From contig NZ_CP020914.1 in NCBI RefSeq assembly GCF_007833355.1, positions 1,226,047 through 1,290,046 on the forward strand: a DNA stretch of 64,000 nt, in the 5' to 3' direction. Positions 15,321 to 23,125 of this stretch are shown piece by piece (position 1 is the stretch's first letter; each line of letters begins with the position of its first letter). The position numbers and the translations under genes are program-made. The notes under the pieces were generated by a model. It worked only from the letters and a program-made list of their open reading frames with translations. It was not told where the DNA came from and searched no databases. This DNA comes from Denitratisoma sp. DHT3. GTDB lineage: Bacteria > Pseudomonadota > Gammaproteobacteria > Burkholderiales > Rhodocyclaceae.

Positions 15321-17984
15321 ATGGAAAGCTACAAGATGTTTATCGCCGGCGAATCCGTCGACGCCATCAGCGGCAAAACGATGCAAGTCATCGATCCCGG
15401 AACGGGTCAGCCGTTCGCGGAAGTCCCCTGCTGCGACGAGCGTGACGTCGATGCGGCCGTAACCGCAGCTCGCAAAGCCTTCGATTCCGGCGTATGGAGC
15501 GGCCTGTCGCCGAGTGAGCGTGCCGACATCATGTTCCAGTTTGCCGACCTGATCGAGGTCAACTCCGGCAAGATCGGCATGGCCGACAGTCAAAGCATGG
15601 GCAATACGCTGGGCGGAACCGCCGGCGGCATGTGGGTGGCTTGCAACTCGATGCGCAACCTGGCCTGGTACGCCGCCAACAAGTTCACTTGGGAGGAGAC
15701 CGTCGAGCATTCCGGCTCGATCTTCGCCTTTGGCGAAAATATCGTCCGCCACGAGCCCATCGGCGTTTGTGCTTCCATCGCACCCTGGAACGTACCGGGT
15801 CTCATGGCGATGTGGAAAATCACCCACGCACTGGTCATGGGCAATACCCTCGTGCTCAAACCAGCCTCGTCCACCCCGATCTCGGCGCTGATGATCGCCG
15901 AACTGGCCAATCAAGCAGGCATTCCCAAGGGCGTACTCAATGTCGTTACCGGCCCGGGCGGGACCGTGGGCGATGCATTGTGTGCGCACCCCGGGGTCGA
16001 CAAGATTTCCCTAACCGGCAGCAGCGACGTCGGCAAGCAGACCATGGAGCGGGCGGCCAAGGGCATCAAGCAGGTAACGCTGGAACTGGGTGGCAAGTCC
16101 GCCAACATCATCCTCGACGATGCCGATCTCGACGTTGCCGTCGATGGCGCCATCACCGGCATCTTCGCCAATGCCGGCCAAATCTGCATTTCAGGCTCGC
16201 GCCTGCTGCTGTCGCGCAAGATTCACGATCAGTTCATCAAGCGCCTGACCAAGCGCGTTCAGGATCTATCCATCGGCTACCAACTGCTGCCCGAGACGAA
16301 GATGGGTCCGCTGTCCAGCAAGAAACAGCTCGAAACCGTCGAGCGCTATGTGGAAATCGGCAAAGCCGAGGGCGCCAAGGTGGCCTGCGGCGGCCATCGC
16401 CTGACCGGCCCCCAGTACGGCAATGGCTATTACTATGCGCCGACCATCCTGACCGGTGTCACCAACGACATGCGGGTCGCCCGGGAGGAAATCTTCGGGC
16501 CGGTGCTGGTGGTGATTCCCTTCGATACCGATGCCGATGCCGTGGCCATCGCCAACGACAGCGATTACGGCCTGGCCGGTTCCGTCTATTCCACCGATAT
16601 CAGGCGGGCACACCAGATCGCCAACCAGGTCCGTACGGGGATTCTGTCGATCAACGACATCGCCATGCTTTCCGACTTCACGCCCTTCGGCGGCTACAAG
16701 ACCAGCGGCATCGGCCGTGAATTCGGCGAAGAGGGCCTCAAGAGCTACACCCAGATCAAGACCATCTACACCTCCAACGAAGGCAGCGCCAACCGCGCCA
16801 CTTTCGGTTCGGTGTTTCACTATCCCAAGGGGGAGAGTTTCACCCATACTGCCCCAACCAAAGTCGTCTGCGGGCCCAAGTCACTGACCAACCTCAACAG
16901 TGAATTGCGCATGCTCGGTGCCAAACGGGCGGTAATCATCACCGACCCGGGCGTCCGCGCCACCGGACTGGCTGACCGGGCCGTGCGCGCTGCCGGCGAC
17001 CGCTGCGTCGGCGTCTTTGACGGGGTGGTCCCCGACCCCACCTACGAATGCGCGCAGGCGGCGGTCGACTACTGCCGCTCGGTCGGCGCGGACAGCATCG
17101 TCAGCCTGGGGGGCGGCAGTTCCATCGACTGCGCCAAGCTCACGCTGGTCGCCCTGACCAACGGCTGCTCGGCGCTGCAGGCAATGAACATATTCCGGCT
17201 CGAAGGGCCGCAGTTGCCCCACATCGCCATCCCGACCACCCACGGCACCGGTAGCGAAGTCACCTGCGCGGGCGTGATCACCAACAGTCGCCTGCACAAG
17301 AAGTTTTTCATTGTCGACCTCAAGCTATTTCCGAACGTTGCCATTCTGGATCCAACGCTGGTGACCGGCCTGCCCAAATCCATGACCATCGGTACCGGCA
17401 TGGATGCGCTGACCCATGCCATCGAAAGCGTGGTGAACCCGATGGGGAACCCCATCAGCATCGCCGTGGGGCTACAGTCGGTCCGTATGATCAGGGACAA
17501 TCTGCCCAAGGCCGTGGCCGATGGCACGGATCTCGTCGCGCGCCAGAACATGCTGGCGGCCTCGACCCTGGCTGGCATCGCCCTGGGGCCAGGTCTGGGC
17601 ATCGCCCATTGCCTGGCGCACACGGTAGGCATGATGTTCGGCGTACACCACGGCACCGGCTGCGGTATCGCCCTGCCGGCCGCCATGCGTTTCAATCGGG
17701 ACTTTGCCAGCGCCAAGCTGGCTGAGGTGGCTACCGCGCTTGGTGTCAACACCACGGGCATGAGTGATGGCGAGGCCGCCGATGCAGCCGCCGACGCCGT
17801 GGAAGCGCTGATGAAAACCATCGGCCAGCCAATGCGCCTGTCCGAAATTATCGAGAGGGACAAGATCATGGCGCAGATGGAACAACTCGTGGCAGGCACC
17901 ATGAGCGATGGCAGCGCCATGTACAACCCTCGCCCGGTGAATGATCCGGCAGCGGTTGCGGCTTTCGTTCAAAGCGCGATCTGA
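15321..17984 (+). CDS. Aldehyde dehydrogenase / iron alcohol dehydrogenase fusion
   Basis: An 887-aa two-domain enzyme. Residues 1 to about 490 are a classical NAD(P) aldehyde dehydrogenase with SIAPWNVPG, Glu255 in LELGGKS, Cys289 in NAGQICISGSR and the C-terminal FGGYKTSGIGRE. Residues from about 500 on are an iron-type alcohol dehydrogenase with the NAD motif GGGSSID near 596 and the metal ligands Asp695, His699, His763 and His777, spaced as in FucO. Both active sites look intact. AdhE also joins ALDH and Fe-ADH, but its ALDH is the CoA-acylating type; here it is the hydrolytic type, so the enzyme could take an alcohol to a carboxylate. It reads with lower GC bias than its neighbours. A terminator follows immediately. 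Confidence 0.9.
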   Translation: MESYKMFIAGESVDAISGKTMQVIDPGTGQPFAEVPCCDERDVDAAVTAARKAFDSGVWSGLSPSERADIMFQFADLIEVNSGKIGMADSQSMGNTLGGTAGGMWVACNSMRNLAWYAANKFTWEETVEHSGSIFAFGENIVRHEPIGVCASIAPWNVPGLMAMWKITHALVMGNTLVLKPASSTPISALMIAELANQAGIPKGVLNVVTGPGGTVGDALCAHPGVDKISLTGSSDVGKQTMERAAKGIKQVTLELGGKSANIILDDADLDVAVDGAITGIFANAGQICISGSRLLLSRKIHDQFIKRLTKRVQDLSIGYQLLPETKMGPLSSKKQLETVERYVEIGKAEGAKVACGGHRLTGPQYGNGYYYAPTILTGVTNDMRVAREEIFGPVLVVIPFDTDADAVAIANDSDYGLAGSVYSTDIRRAHQIANQVRTGILSINDIAMLSDFTPFGGYKTSGIGREFGEEGLKSYTQIKTIYTSNEGSANRATFGSVFHYPKGESFTHTAPTKVVCGPKSLTNLNSELRMLGAKRAVIITDPGVRATGLADRAVRAAGDRCVGVFDGVVPDPTYECAQAAVDYCRSVGADSIVSLGGGSSIDCAKLTLVALTNGCSALQAMNIFRLEGPQLPHIAIPTTHGTGSEVTCAGVITNSRLHKKFFIVDLKLFPNVAILDPTLVTGLPKSMTIGTGMDALTHAIESVVNPMGNPISIAVGLQSVRMIRDNLPKAVADGTDLVARQNMLAASTLAGIALGPGLGIAHCLAHTVGMMFGVHHGTGCGIALPAAMRFNRDFASAKLAEVATALGVNTTGMSDGEAADAAADAVEALMKTIGQPMRLSEIIERDKIMAQMEQLVAGTMSDGSAMYNPRPVNDPAAVAAFVQSAI

Positions 17985-18007
17985 GCTCCTAGCTTCAATT
18001 ACCGAGC

Positions 18008-18036
18008 CCCCGCAGCCTTGGCTGCGGGGATTTTCC
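18008..18036. terminator. Intrinsic terminator between the ALDH-ADH fusion and araC-like gene
   Basis: A perfect 9-bp GC-rich stem (CCCCGCAGC / GCTGCGGGG) with a 4-nt loop is followed by ATTTTCC on the plus strand. It lies just after the fusion gene stop and before the convergent AraC-like gene end, so it probably serves the fusion gene and perhaps both directions. Confidence 0.8.
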
Positions 18037-18039
18037 GGT

Positions 18040-18744
18040 TCAGTTCCTATTACGTCCTCGGAACTGCTTGGGGGTCATGCCGATATCTTTGCCGAAGACC
18101 GCGCAAAAACTGCTCGGCCCGGAAAATCCCAGACGGTAGGCGATTTCCTTTTGGGAAAGATCGGTGTCGGCCAGAAGACTCTTGGCCTTGGTCATGCGGA
18201 CATCCCGCACATACTCGCCGATCGTGCGACCGGTTGTCGCCTTGAAGGCTCTCGACAGATGCCTCGGGCCAATTTCACAAAGTCGGGCCAGTTCATCGGT
18301 GCTCGGACAGTGATCGATCATGCCTTCCACGTAATCGGTGATACGCCGCATCTGCCATCCCGCCAGGGAGGCACGCACCGGCGGCACCGGCAGCGCCGCC
18401 TGATTCAGGTAGCGGGCGAATTCCACCAGGGCGACATGGGCGGTCGCCTCGACCAGCCTTTCCCTGCCGAAGCCGGACTCCGACACTTCCTTGACGATGC
18501 GGTACAGATCGCGCTTGATCATCGGCACCCGCACATTGAGCGTGGCCGTGAGTTGCTCGACGGACCAGTCGCCGACGAATCCTGTCAATTGCTCGAACAG
18601 CGTGGAAGAGAATGCACAGTAGATGCCCCGATAGGACTCCGCGCCGCCGGGAGCCATCAACATCAGGCGCGTGCCACGGGGTGTGAACATGATGTCCCCT
18701 GGGTGCTCAGTTTCAGTGGCGTTATGCCCAGCAGCGGCCGGCAC
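18040..18744 (-). pseudogene. AraC-family regulator, N-terminally truncated
   Basis: The C-terminal two-helix-turn-helix AraC/XylS domain is intact (STDELARLCEIGPRHLSRAFKATTG, then QKEIAYRLGFSGPSSFCAVFGKDIGMTPKQFRG), preceded by part of an AraC-type sensing domain (EHPGDIMFTPRG). The frame can give at most about 234 aa from a GTG with no RBS, against about 310-330 aa for regulators with this sensor domain. The missing 90 or so residues would lie where phage-like sequence now begins, near 18720-18745. The natural target would have been the adjacent ALDH-ADH fusion. It may still make a short DNA-binding protein, so loss of function is likely but not certain. Confidence 0.65.
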
Positions 18745-18844
18745 CGAAACCCTGACGCAGTTGGCTTGGCTGGATCAGCTGGAGTTGGAGGTGGCGGCCA
18801 AGGCGCGGCAGGAGGAGGAAATTCAGGAGCGGAAGCTGGGATGA
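18745..18844 (+). pseudogene. C-terminal fragment of an unknown (phage-like) gene
   Basis: In the frame ending at TGA 18842-18844 there is a charged, coiled-coil-like tail (LTQLAWLDQLELEVAAKARQ, then EEEIQERKLG). The stop overlaps the ATG of the next small gene as ATGA, an arrangement typical of compact phage modules. The frame runs upstream into AraC-gene territory with no sensible start, so this is best read as the 3' end of a gene cut by the same deletion. The family is not recognised. Confidence 0.4.
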
Positions 18845-19161
18845 GCAATATCTACACAACGGTGAAAGGCACCGTACGCTCATGGATGACGCCGACGATG
18901 CAGCGGATGTTGAAGGCGCTATTGATAATTGCCGGTTCAACGGTATTGGGTGCCGGATTGATCGGGATCGGCGTCGTGATCTTTTTGCTGGGCGAACATC
19001 GGGTGGACTGGGTTTCCACCATGGGAGAAGCTTGGGTCGTGGCTGGCGCACTGGTGATCGTCGCAGGGCATCTCTGGGGACTGGGCTGGCTGGTCAGGAA
19101 AGAAGGGTTGGACAAAGCCAGGAGTTGGAGCACCAAGATTTCAAAGGAGCAGAAACCGTGA
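18841..19161 (+). CDS. Small two-helix membrane protein of the element remnant
   Basis: A 106-aa protein with two clear hydrophobic segments, roughly residues 23-50 (LLIIAGSTVLGAGLIGIGVV) and 66-87 (AWVVAGALVIVAGHLWGLG), and a basic C-terminus. The ATG overlaps the preceding fragment's stop and has GGAG about 12 nt upstream. A holin-like or other phage membrane role is possible from size and context, but I do not recognise the family. Confidence 0.6.
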   Translation: MSNIYTTVKGTVRSWMTPTMQRMLKALLIIAGSTVLGAGLIGIGVVIFLLGEHRVDWVSTMGEAWVVAGALVIVAGHLWGLGWLVRKEGLDKARSWSTKISKEQKP

Positions 19162-19282
19162 GGTGAATGGATTTGCTGAATGATTGCTAGGTTCGAGAGT
19201 AAAAATTTTTCGTATAGCAATTTCCATAGATGCTGATGCCCCAATCAAATATTGACTTGGGTTACAGAAAAATGGACGGCCA

Positions 19283-19315
19283 ATCGGAATGTGCATTTTT
19301 TTACTGCATTCCGAT
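19283..19315. repeat. Inverted repeat upstream of the excisionase-like gene
   Basis: Arms ATCGGAATGTGCA (19283-19295) and TGCATTCCGAT (19305-19315) pair over 11 bp with a single bulged T, separated by a 9-nt T-rich spacer. It lies in the 201-bp non-coding, AT-rich stretch 19162-19362, which otherwise shows no gene. It could be a terminator of the small membrane gene or a phage operator for the xis/int module. Confidence 0.6.
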
Positions 19316-19377
19316 GATCAAAAATTTCACTTCGATCAGAAAATCTTTTCATCATCACAAATATGAAAAGGTTTTTT

Positions 19378-19605
19378 ATGAAAAATGACTATTCAATTAA
19401 GAATGAAGTACCTGCTCAGTCCACCTTACTTTCCACCAGGTATGTTCGATTGAAGCTTTTCTCGGAGCTCACCGGCTACTCTGTGAAAGCTCTTCAGCGA
19501 AAGATCGAAGATGGCATCTGGCGTGAAGGTCAAGAATATTTAAGAGGGCCCGACGGACGAATTCTTGTAGATGTATTAGGCTATGACAAATGGGTTCAAA
19601 GCTGA
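19378..19605 (+). CDS. Excisionase-like DNA-binding protein
   Basis: A 75-aa MerR/excisionase-like protein: YVRLKLFSELTGYSVKALQR is the winged-helix recognition part, and GRILVDVLGYDKWVQ resembles the C-termini of phage Xis proteins. The ATG at 19378 is chosen over the one at 19363 because AAAAGG sits 6 nt before it. Its 3' end overlaps the integrase gene by 16 bp, the usual xis-int arrangement. Excisionases steer the integrase toward excision; here its partner is broken. Confidence 0.75.
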   Translation: MKNDYSIKNEVPAQSTLLSTRYVRLKLFSELTGYSVKALQRKIEDGIWREGQEYLRGPDGRILVDVLGYDKWVQS

Positions 19606-20283
19606 AAGGTGTAGTTCCACTCAACGATCGGATTCAAATTTATTTCCGCTGGAAGGGAAGAACGCTCCGACCTACGCTTAACTTAAAACCCACTGCTGGC
19701 AATCTTAAACATGCATCGAGGCTGCGTACTCAGATCGTCAATGAGATCAATGACGATGTATTCAATCTCGAAGCGCACTTTCCAGAATATAAAAATGCCC
19801 ATAAATACGAGTGTCAAGGCGAGACGCGGCGTAGGACTCTGAAGGAGTGGTCAAAATTGTGGGAGGAGATCGCAGGTCGAGAACATGAAGACTCGACCAT
19901 GCGTATCTACATGCGCCACATTAATGCTTACTGGCTAGAGTACTTCGGAGATCTCTCAATCCCTCAACTCACGCACGAGAAAATTATCCGCCATCTTGCC
20001 ATGTTGTCCAAGGAGCATATGGGCCAAAATTCTTTGCCGCGCCAAGATACGTTATCGCCCACCTAAAGAGTGTCGCGATACCTCAGTCACTCTTGCCTTG
20101 ACCGCTGGCGCTGACCCTCTATGGGTATCTTTGCAACACGGACACTCCCTAGAGGTGATGTTGCGGGACTACGCTAAATGGGTCCCTAAAGCTGATCGGG
20201 GAAGGAATCTTGCGACGGTCAATAAAGCATTAGACTTCACTGATATTGCAGTAGATTTGCAGTACACCGAACCCCTGAAATGA
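19590..20283 (+). pseudogene. Tyrosine-recombinase phage integrase, internally deleted and frameshifted
   Basis: The first frame (to 20066) encodes an arm-type DNA-binding domain (RIQIYFRWKGRTLRPTLNLK, DUF3596-like) and the SAM-like core-binding domain (STMRIYMRHINAYWLEYFGD). From about 20045 a different frame carries the integrase C-terminus (CRDTSVTLALTAGADPLWVS, LQHGHSLEVMLRDYAKWVP) with the box-II region and the likely nucleophilic Tyr. About 150-200 central residues, including the first catalytic Arg, are missing compared with the roughly 380-400 aa of this family. The gene cannot make an active recombinase. It ends 39 bp from tRNA-Ser(GCT). Confidence 0.85.
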
Positions 20284-20322
20284 ATAAACCCAATCGAATC
20301 AATCGATTGGGTTTATTTTTAT
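20283..20322 (+). terminator. Hairpin terminator between integrase remnant and tRNA-Ser
   Basis: A perfect 14-bp inverted repeat (AATAAACCCAATCG / CGATTGGGTTTATT) with a 7-nt loop is followed on the plus strand by TTTATT. It separates the converging integrase remnant and the minus-strand tRNA gene, and could terminate both. Confidence 0.75.
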
Positions 20323-20415
20323 TGGCGGAGACGGAGGGATTCGAACCCTCGATCCAGGTTTTGCCCGGATGCTCCCTTAGCAGGGGAGTGCCTTCGACCT
20401 CTCGGCCACGTCTCC
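20323..20415 (-). tRNA. serX: tRNA-Ser (anticodon GCT)
   Basis: A 93-nt tRNA including an encoded CCA. The 7-bp acceptor stem pairs GGAGACG with CGTCTCC, the anticodon loop is CTGCTAA with anticodon GCT, and there is a long class-II variable arm and the T-loop GGTTCGAATCC. It lies 56 bp downstream of lysC on the same strand and is the apparent attachment site of the neighbouring element. The symbol is only a conventional label. Confidence 0.95.
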
Positions 20416-20471
20416 GAAGGGGGGCGATGATAAAGACTTGCACCCCTCAGGTCAAACCAGATGGCGATGAA

Positions 20472-21713
20472 TCAGGCCGCTGCCTGGTCCAGGTCGAAGG
20501 TCTTGTGCAGAACGCGTACCGCCAGCTCCAGGTATTTTTCGTCCACCACGACGGAAATCTTGATCTCCGATGTGGAAATCATCTGGATGTTGATCCCCTC
20601 TTCCGCCAGCGATCGGAACATCTGGCTGGCGATGCCGGGATGGGAGCGCATGCCGACGCCCACGGCGGAAACCTTGCAAATCTTGTTGTCGCCGATGACG
20701 GCGCGGGCGCCGACATGAGGCTTGACCTGCTCTTCCAGGATCTTGAGTGCCCGGGCAAATTCGCCCCGATTGACGGTGAATGAGAAATCAGTGCTGCCGT
20801 CGTGTCCGACGTTCTGAATGATCATGTCTACGTCGATATTGGCGTCGGCGATCGGCCCCAGTATCTGGTAGGCGATGCCGGGGCGGTCGGGCACGCCCAG
20901 CACGGTCAGTTTGGCCTCGTCGCGATTGAAGGCGATGCCGGAAATGATCGGTTGTTCCATATTGCTTTCTTCCTCGAATGTGATGAGCGTGCCGTCCGTC
21001 TCCTTGCCTTCTTCCTCGAAGCTGGAGAGCACGCGCAGCTTGACCTTGTACTTGCCGGCGAATTCGACCGAGCGGATCTGCAGCACCTTGGAGCCAAGAC
21101 TGGCCATCTCGAGCATTTCCTCGAAGGTGACTCGGTCCAGCTTGCGGGCCTCGGGCACGATGCGCGGGTCGGTGGTGTATACGCCATCCACGTCGGTGTA
21201 GATCTGGCACTCGTCCGCCTTCAAGGCCGCCGCCAGGGCGACGCCCGTGGTATCGGAGCCGCCGCGACCGAGGGTGGTGATATTGCCCTGTTCATCCACG
21301 CCCTGGAACCCGGCGACGATGACCACGGTGTCGTCATCCAAGTCACGGCGCACATTGGCGCCGTCGATATCCAGAATCCGGGCCTTGGTGAATGAACTGT
21401 CGGTCAGGATCCTGACCTGGCTGCCGGTATAGCTTTTGGCCTTGAGGCCAAGATCCTTCAGCGCCATGGCCAGCAGGGCGATCGTCACCTGCTCGCCGGT
21501 GGAAATCATCACGTCAAGCTCACGCTCGTCGGGGCTCGAGGAAAGCTCCTTTGCCAAGCCAATCAGGCGATTGGTTTCGCCGCTCATGGCCGAGACGACG
21601 ATGACCATCTGATGCCCCCGCGCTTTCCAGCGCGCGACACGCTTGGCGACACTGCGGATACGCTCCGGAGACCCCATGGAGGTGCCGCCATATTTCTGAA
21701 CTATCAAAGCCAT
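20472..21713 (-). CDS. lysC: Aspartate kinase
   Basis: This 413-aa enzyme phosphorylates aspartate, the first step to lysine, threonine, methionine and diaminopimelate. It begins MALIVQKYGGTSMGS, the aspartokinase signature, and has STGEQVT near residue 75, GRGGSDTTG (substrate loop) near 180, and two C-terminal ACT regulatory domains (RDEAKLTVLGVPDRPG; SAVGVGMRSHPGIA). The length is that of the lysine/threonine-sensitive class. A longer open frame exists upstream, but this start matches the family. The tRNA-Ser(GCT) gene follows on the same strand and may be cotranscribed. Confidence 0.96.
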   Translation of the reverse strand: MALIVQKYGGTSMGSPERIRSVAKRVARWKARGHQMVIVVSAMSGETNRLIGLAKELSSSPDERELDVMISTGEQVTIALLAMALKDLGLKAKSYTGSQVRILTDSSFTKARILDIDGANVRRDLDDDTVVIVAGFQGVDEQGNITTLGRGGSDTTGVALAAALKADECQIYTDVDGVYTTDPRIVPEARKLDRVTFEEMLEMASLGSKVLQIRSVEFAGKYKVKLRVLSSFEEEGKETDGTLITFEEESNMEQPIISGIAFNRDEAKLTVLGVPDRPGIAYQILGPIADANIDVDMIIQNVGHDGSTDFSFTVNRGEFARALKILEEQVKPHVGARAVIGDNKICKVSAVGVGMRSHPGIASQMFRSLAEEGINIQMISTSEIKISVVVDEKYLELAVRVLHKTFDLDQAAA

Positions 21714-21828
21714 TGGAATTAAAGATGTAAGACGGTGTAACGGGAAAGGAGCCCGGATTTTACCTGATCCCTGGAGGATTCCCAGGATTCTCGGGATACA
21801 GCCGATCCACCCCACAAAAATGCCAAGC

Positions 21829-21857
21829 TTGTATGTTGTAAATATATTCCCTATACT
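21829..21857 (+). promoter_or_regulatory. Candidate sigma-70 promoter of the XRE-type gene
   Basis: TTGTAT (21829-21834) and TATACT (21852-21857) are separated by exactly 17 bp. Predicted transcription would begin around 21864, inside the first arm of the downstream hairpin. It lies in the divergent lysC/XRE intergenic region. Confidence 0.6.
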
Positions 21858-21860
21858 TTG

Positions 21861-21884
21861 GATATATAACTTCGGTTATATATC
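21861..21884 (+). promoter_or_regulatory. Perfect 10-bp inverted repeat with TTCG loop (operator or 5' hairpin)
   Basis: GATATATAAC and GTTATATATC are exact reverse complements around TTCG. In RNA this gives a UUCG-capped hairpin near the predicted 5' end of the XRE mRNA. In DNA it is a dyad that the XRE protein could bind to repress itself. It lies 34 bp before the start codon. Confidence 0.75.
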
Positions 21885-21918
21885 TAAACACAACAGCATC
21901 CGTACCCAAGGAGAGAAA

Positions 21919-22212
21919 ATGAAAACTCCCGAGAAAATTGACGCCCGTGAGATCCGCCATAAACTGGGTCTGAATCAGCAACAGTTCTGGTCCAAGCTGG
22001 GGGTAACCCAAAGCGGTGGTTCCCGTTATGAAAGCGGACGGAACATGCCGCGCCCCGTTCAGCAGTTGCTGCGTCTCGTGCATGTCGAGCAGATCGATAT
22101 CAGCAAGGTCAAGAAAGAGGATTTCGAAGTCGTGGAGTTCCTCAAGGCCAGCAATCCCGACTTGTTCAAGGACCTCAAGAAGCAGGCCCGCGCCCATAAG
22201 AAGGCGGCTTGA
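21919..22212 (+). CDS. XRE-type helix-turn-helix protein
   Basis: A 97-aa protein with a Cro/CI-like HTH: REIRHKLGLNQQQFWSKLGV is followed by TQSGGSRYESGRNMPRPVQQ (residues about 10-50). The C-terminal tail is basic and Lys-rich. The RBS AAGGAGAG is strong. Such small XRE proteins often autoregulate or act as antitoxins, but no toxin partner is next to it. The promoter, hairpin and gene together look like a self-contained regulatory unit. Confidence 0.85.
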   Translation: MKTPEKIDAREIRHKLGLNQQQFWSKLGVTQSGGSRYESGRNMPRPVQQLLRLVHVEQIDISKVKKEDFEVVEFLKASNPDLFKDLKKQARAHKKAA

Positions 22213-22224
22213 TGCGCCCCCGGC

Positions 22225-23072
22225 TCAAGGGCTGACGCGCACCGTCAGCCCTTTTGCTTCCAGGCGGGCGGCAAGCACGCTGATCCAGTCAGCGGGGGGA
22301 GTTCCCAGGCGTGTCCCCTCCGGTTGTAAAGACGGACGTGCCAGGGGGTAGATCAGCACGCCAGCGATCTTCCCGGCGAATCTGGCCAAGAAATTCACGT
22401 ACGCATCGGTTTCCGCGGCATCGGGCATCTGCCCGTCGAGCGTGAACACGCAGGTTTGTACCCAAGTCGAACAAAGCTCCGCGCATACCCGCAGACGACG
22501 CCCCAACGCCTCCGGTGTGGAGCGGGTATCGTTGATGCGCCATAACGCGGCTGGCGTCGCGCCATCCACTTTGAACCATACTTCACCGCCGAGTTCGTCC
22601 AGGCGGGCAATACCGTCCTTCACCCGGGGACGGTCCAGCAGGCTGCCATTGGTGATCAGCCGCAGCATCACCTTGCCTTGCAAGCCATGGGCCGCGAGGG
22701 CCTCGGCCGCCACGTCAATGGCCGCTGGAAATTCGGCGGCGCTGGTCGGTTCGCCGTTTCCTGAAAACGCCAGATCCACCAGCTTGCGCGCTCCCGCAGG
22801 CACGCGCCGCGACATGAAATCGCCGCGCACGACGTCTTCCAGAAACCCGTAAAGTTCGTTTCTCAACAACCCCAAATCAATGGGGGGGGGCCACCACGCG
22901 TCAGGTTGGGCACCTGGCAATAGATGCAGCGCCAATTGCAGGCGTTATTCGGATTCAGGTTGATGCCGATCGATACCCCCCCCGCCCGACGAGAGATCAC
23001 CGGGTAAACATAGGTCAACCCCGCGCTGTCCCGCGAGTGTGCGGCAGGGGTCAGAAGGCTGTCGGGGCTCAT
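22225..23072 (-). pseudogene. Radical SAM protein split by a frameshift at a homopolymer tract
   Basis: The N-terminal frame (from ATG 23072) holds the 4Fe-4S motif NNACNWRCIYCQVPNLTRGG (CxxxCxxC). It breaks at nine C on the coding strand (22882-22890, read as G9). The rest of the protein continues in another frame (PPPIDLGLLRNELYGF, then LAFSGNGEPTSAAEF and LITNGSLLD), which are typical radical SAM barrel motifs. With ten C, or seven, the frame would be continuous and about 280 aa. It resembles the MoaA/NifB-like radical SAM group rather than QueE. It is either a sequencing indel, a real pseudogene or a phase-variable gene. It is divergent from queD. Confidence 0.8.
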
Positions 23073-23091
23073 GAGCTTGAGTGGCTGGCTA

Positions 23092-23097
23092 TATAAT
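23092..23097 (+). promoter_or_regulatory. Candidate -10 element of queD
   Basis: A consensus TATAAT lies 29 bp upstream of the queD ATG, in the short divergent region shared with the radical SAM gene. No good -35 is present at the expected distance, so strength and use are uncertain. Confidence 0.4.
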
Positions 23098-23125
23098 TCG
23101 CGTTTCGCCAATTATCGTCCATTTC

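Larger units (their letters stand above)
18745..20322 (+). mobile_element. Decayed prophage / integrative element remnant at tRNA-Ser(GCT)
   Basis: Between the truncated AraC gene and tRNA-Ser(GCT) lie a gene fragment, a small membrane protein, an excisionase-like gene and a broken tyrosine integrase, all on the plus strand and distinctly AT-rich. The integrase end abuts the tRNA 3' end, the classic layout of tRNA-targeted elements. No second copy of the tRNA 3' end (attL) was found on the left side, which fits a deletion that removed the left part of the element together with the 5' part of the AraC gene. Confidence 0.75.

Noticed and set aside
17941..18840. Continuation of the small membrane gene frame upstream (406-aa frame)
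   Set aside because: It runs antisense through the AraC-like gene with no motifs. The ATG at 18841 with an overlapping stop gives the real start.
20323..20415. tRNA-Ser(GCT) as a damaged att site
   Set aside because: All stems pair and the CCA is present, so the gene is intact despite the neighbouring element.
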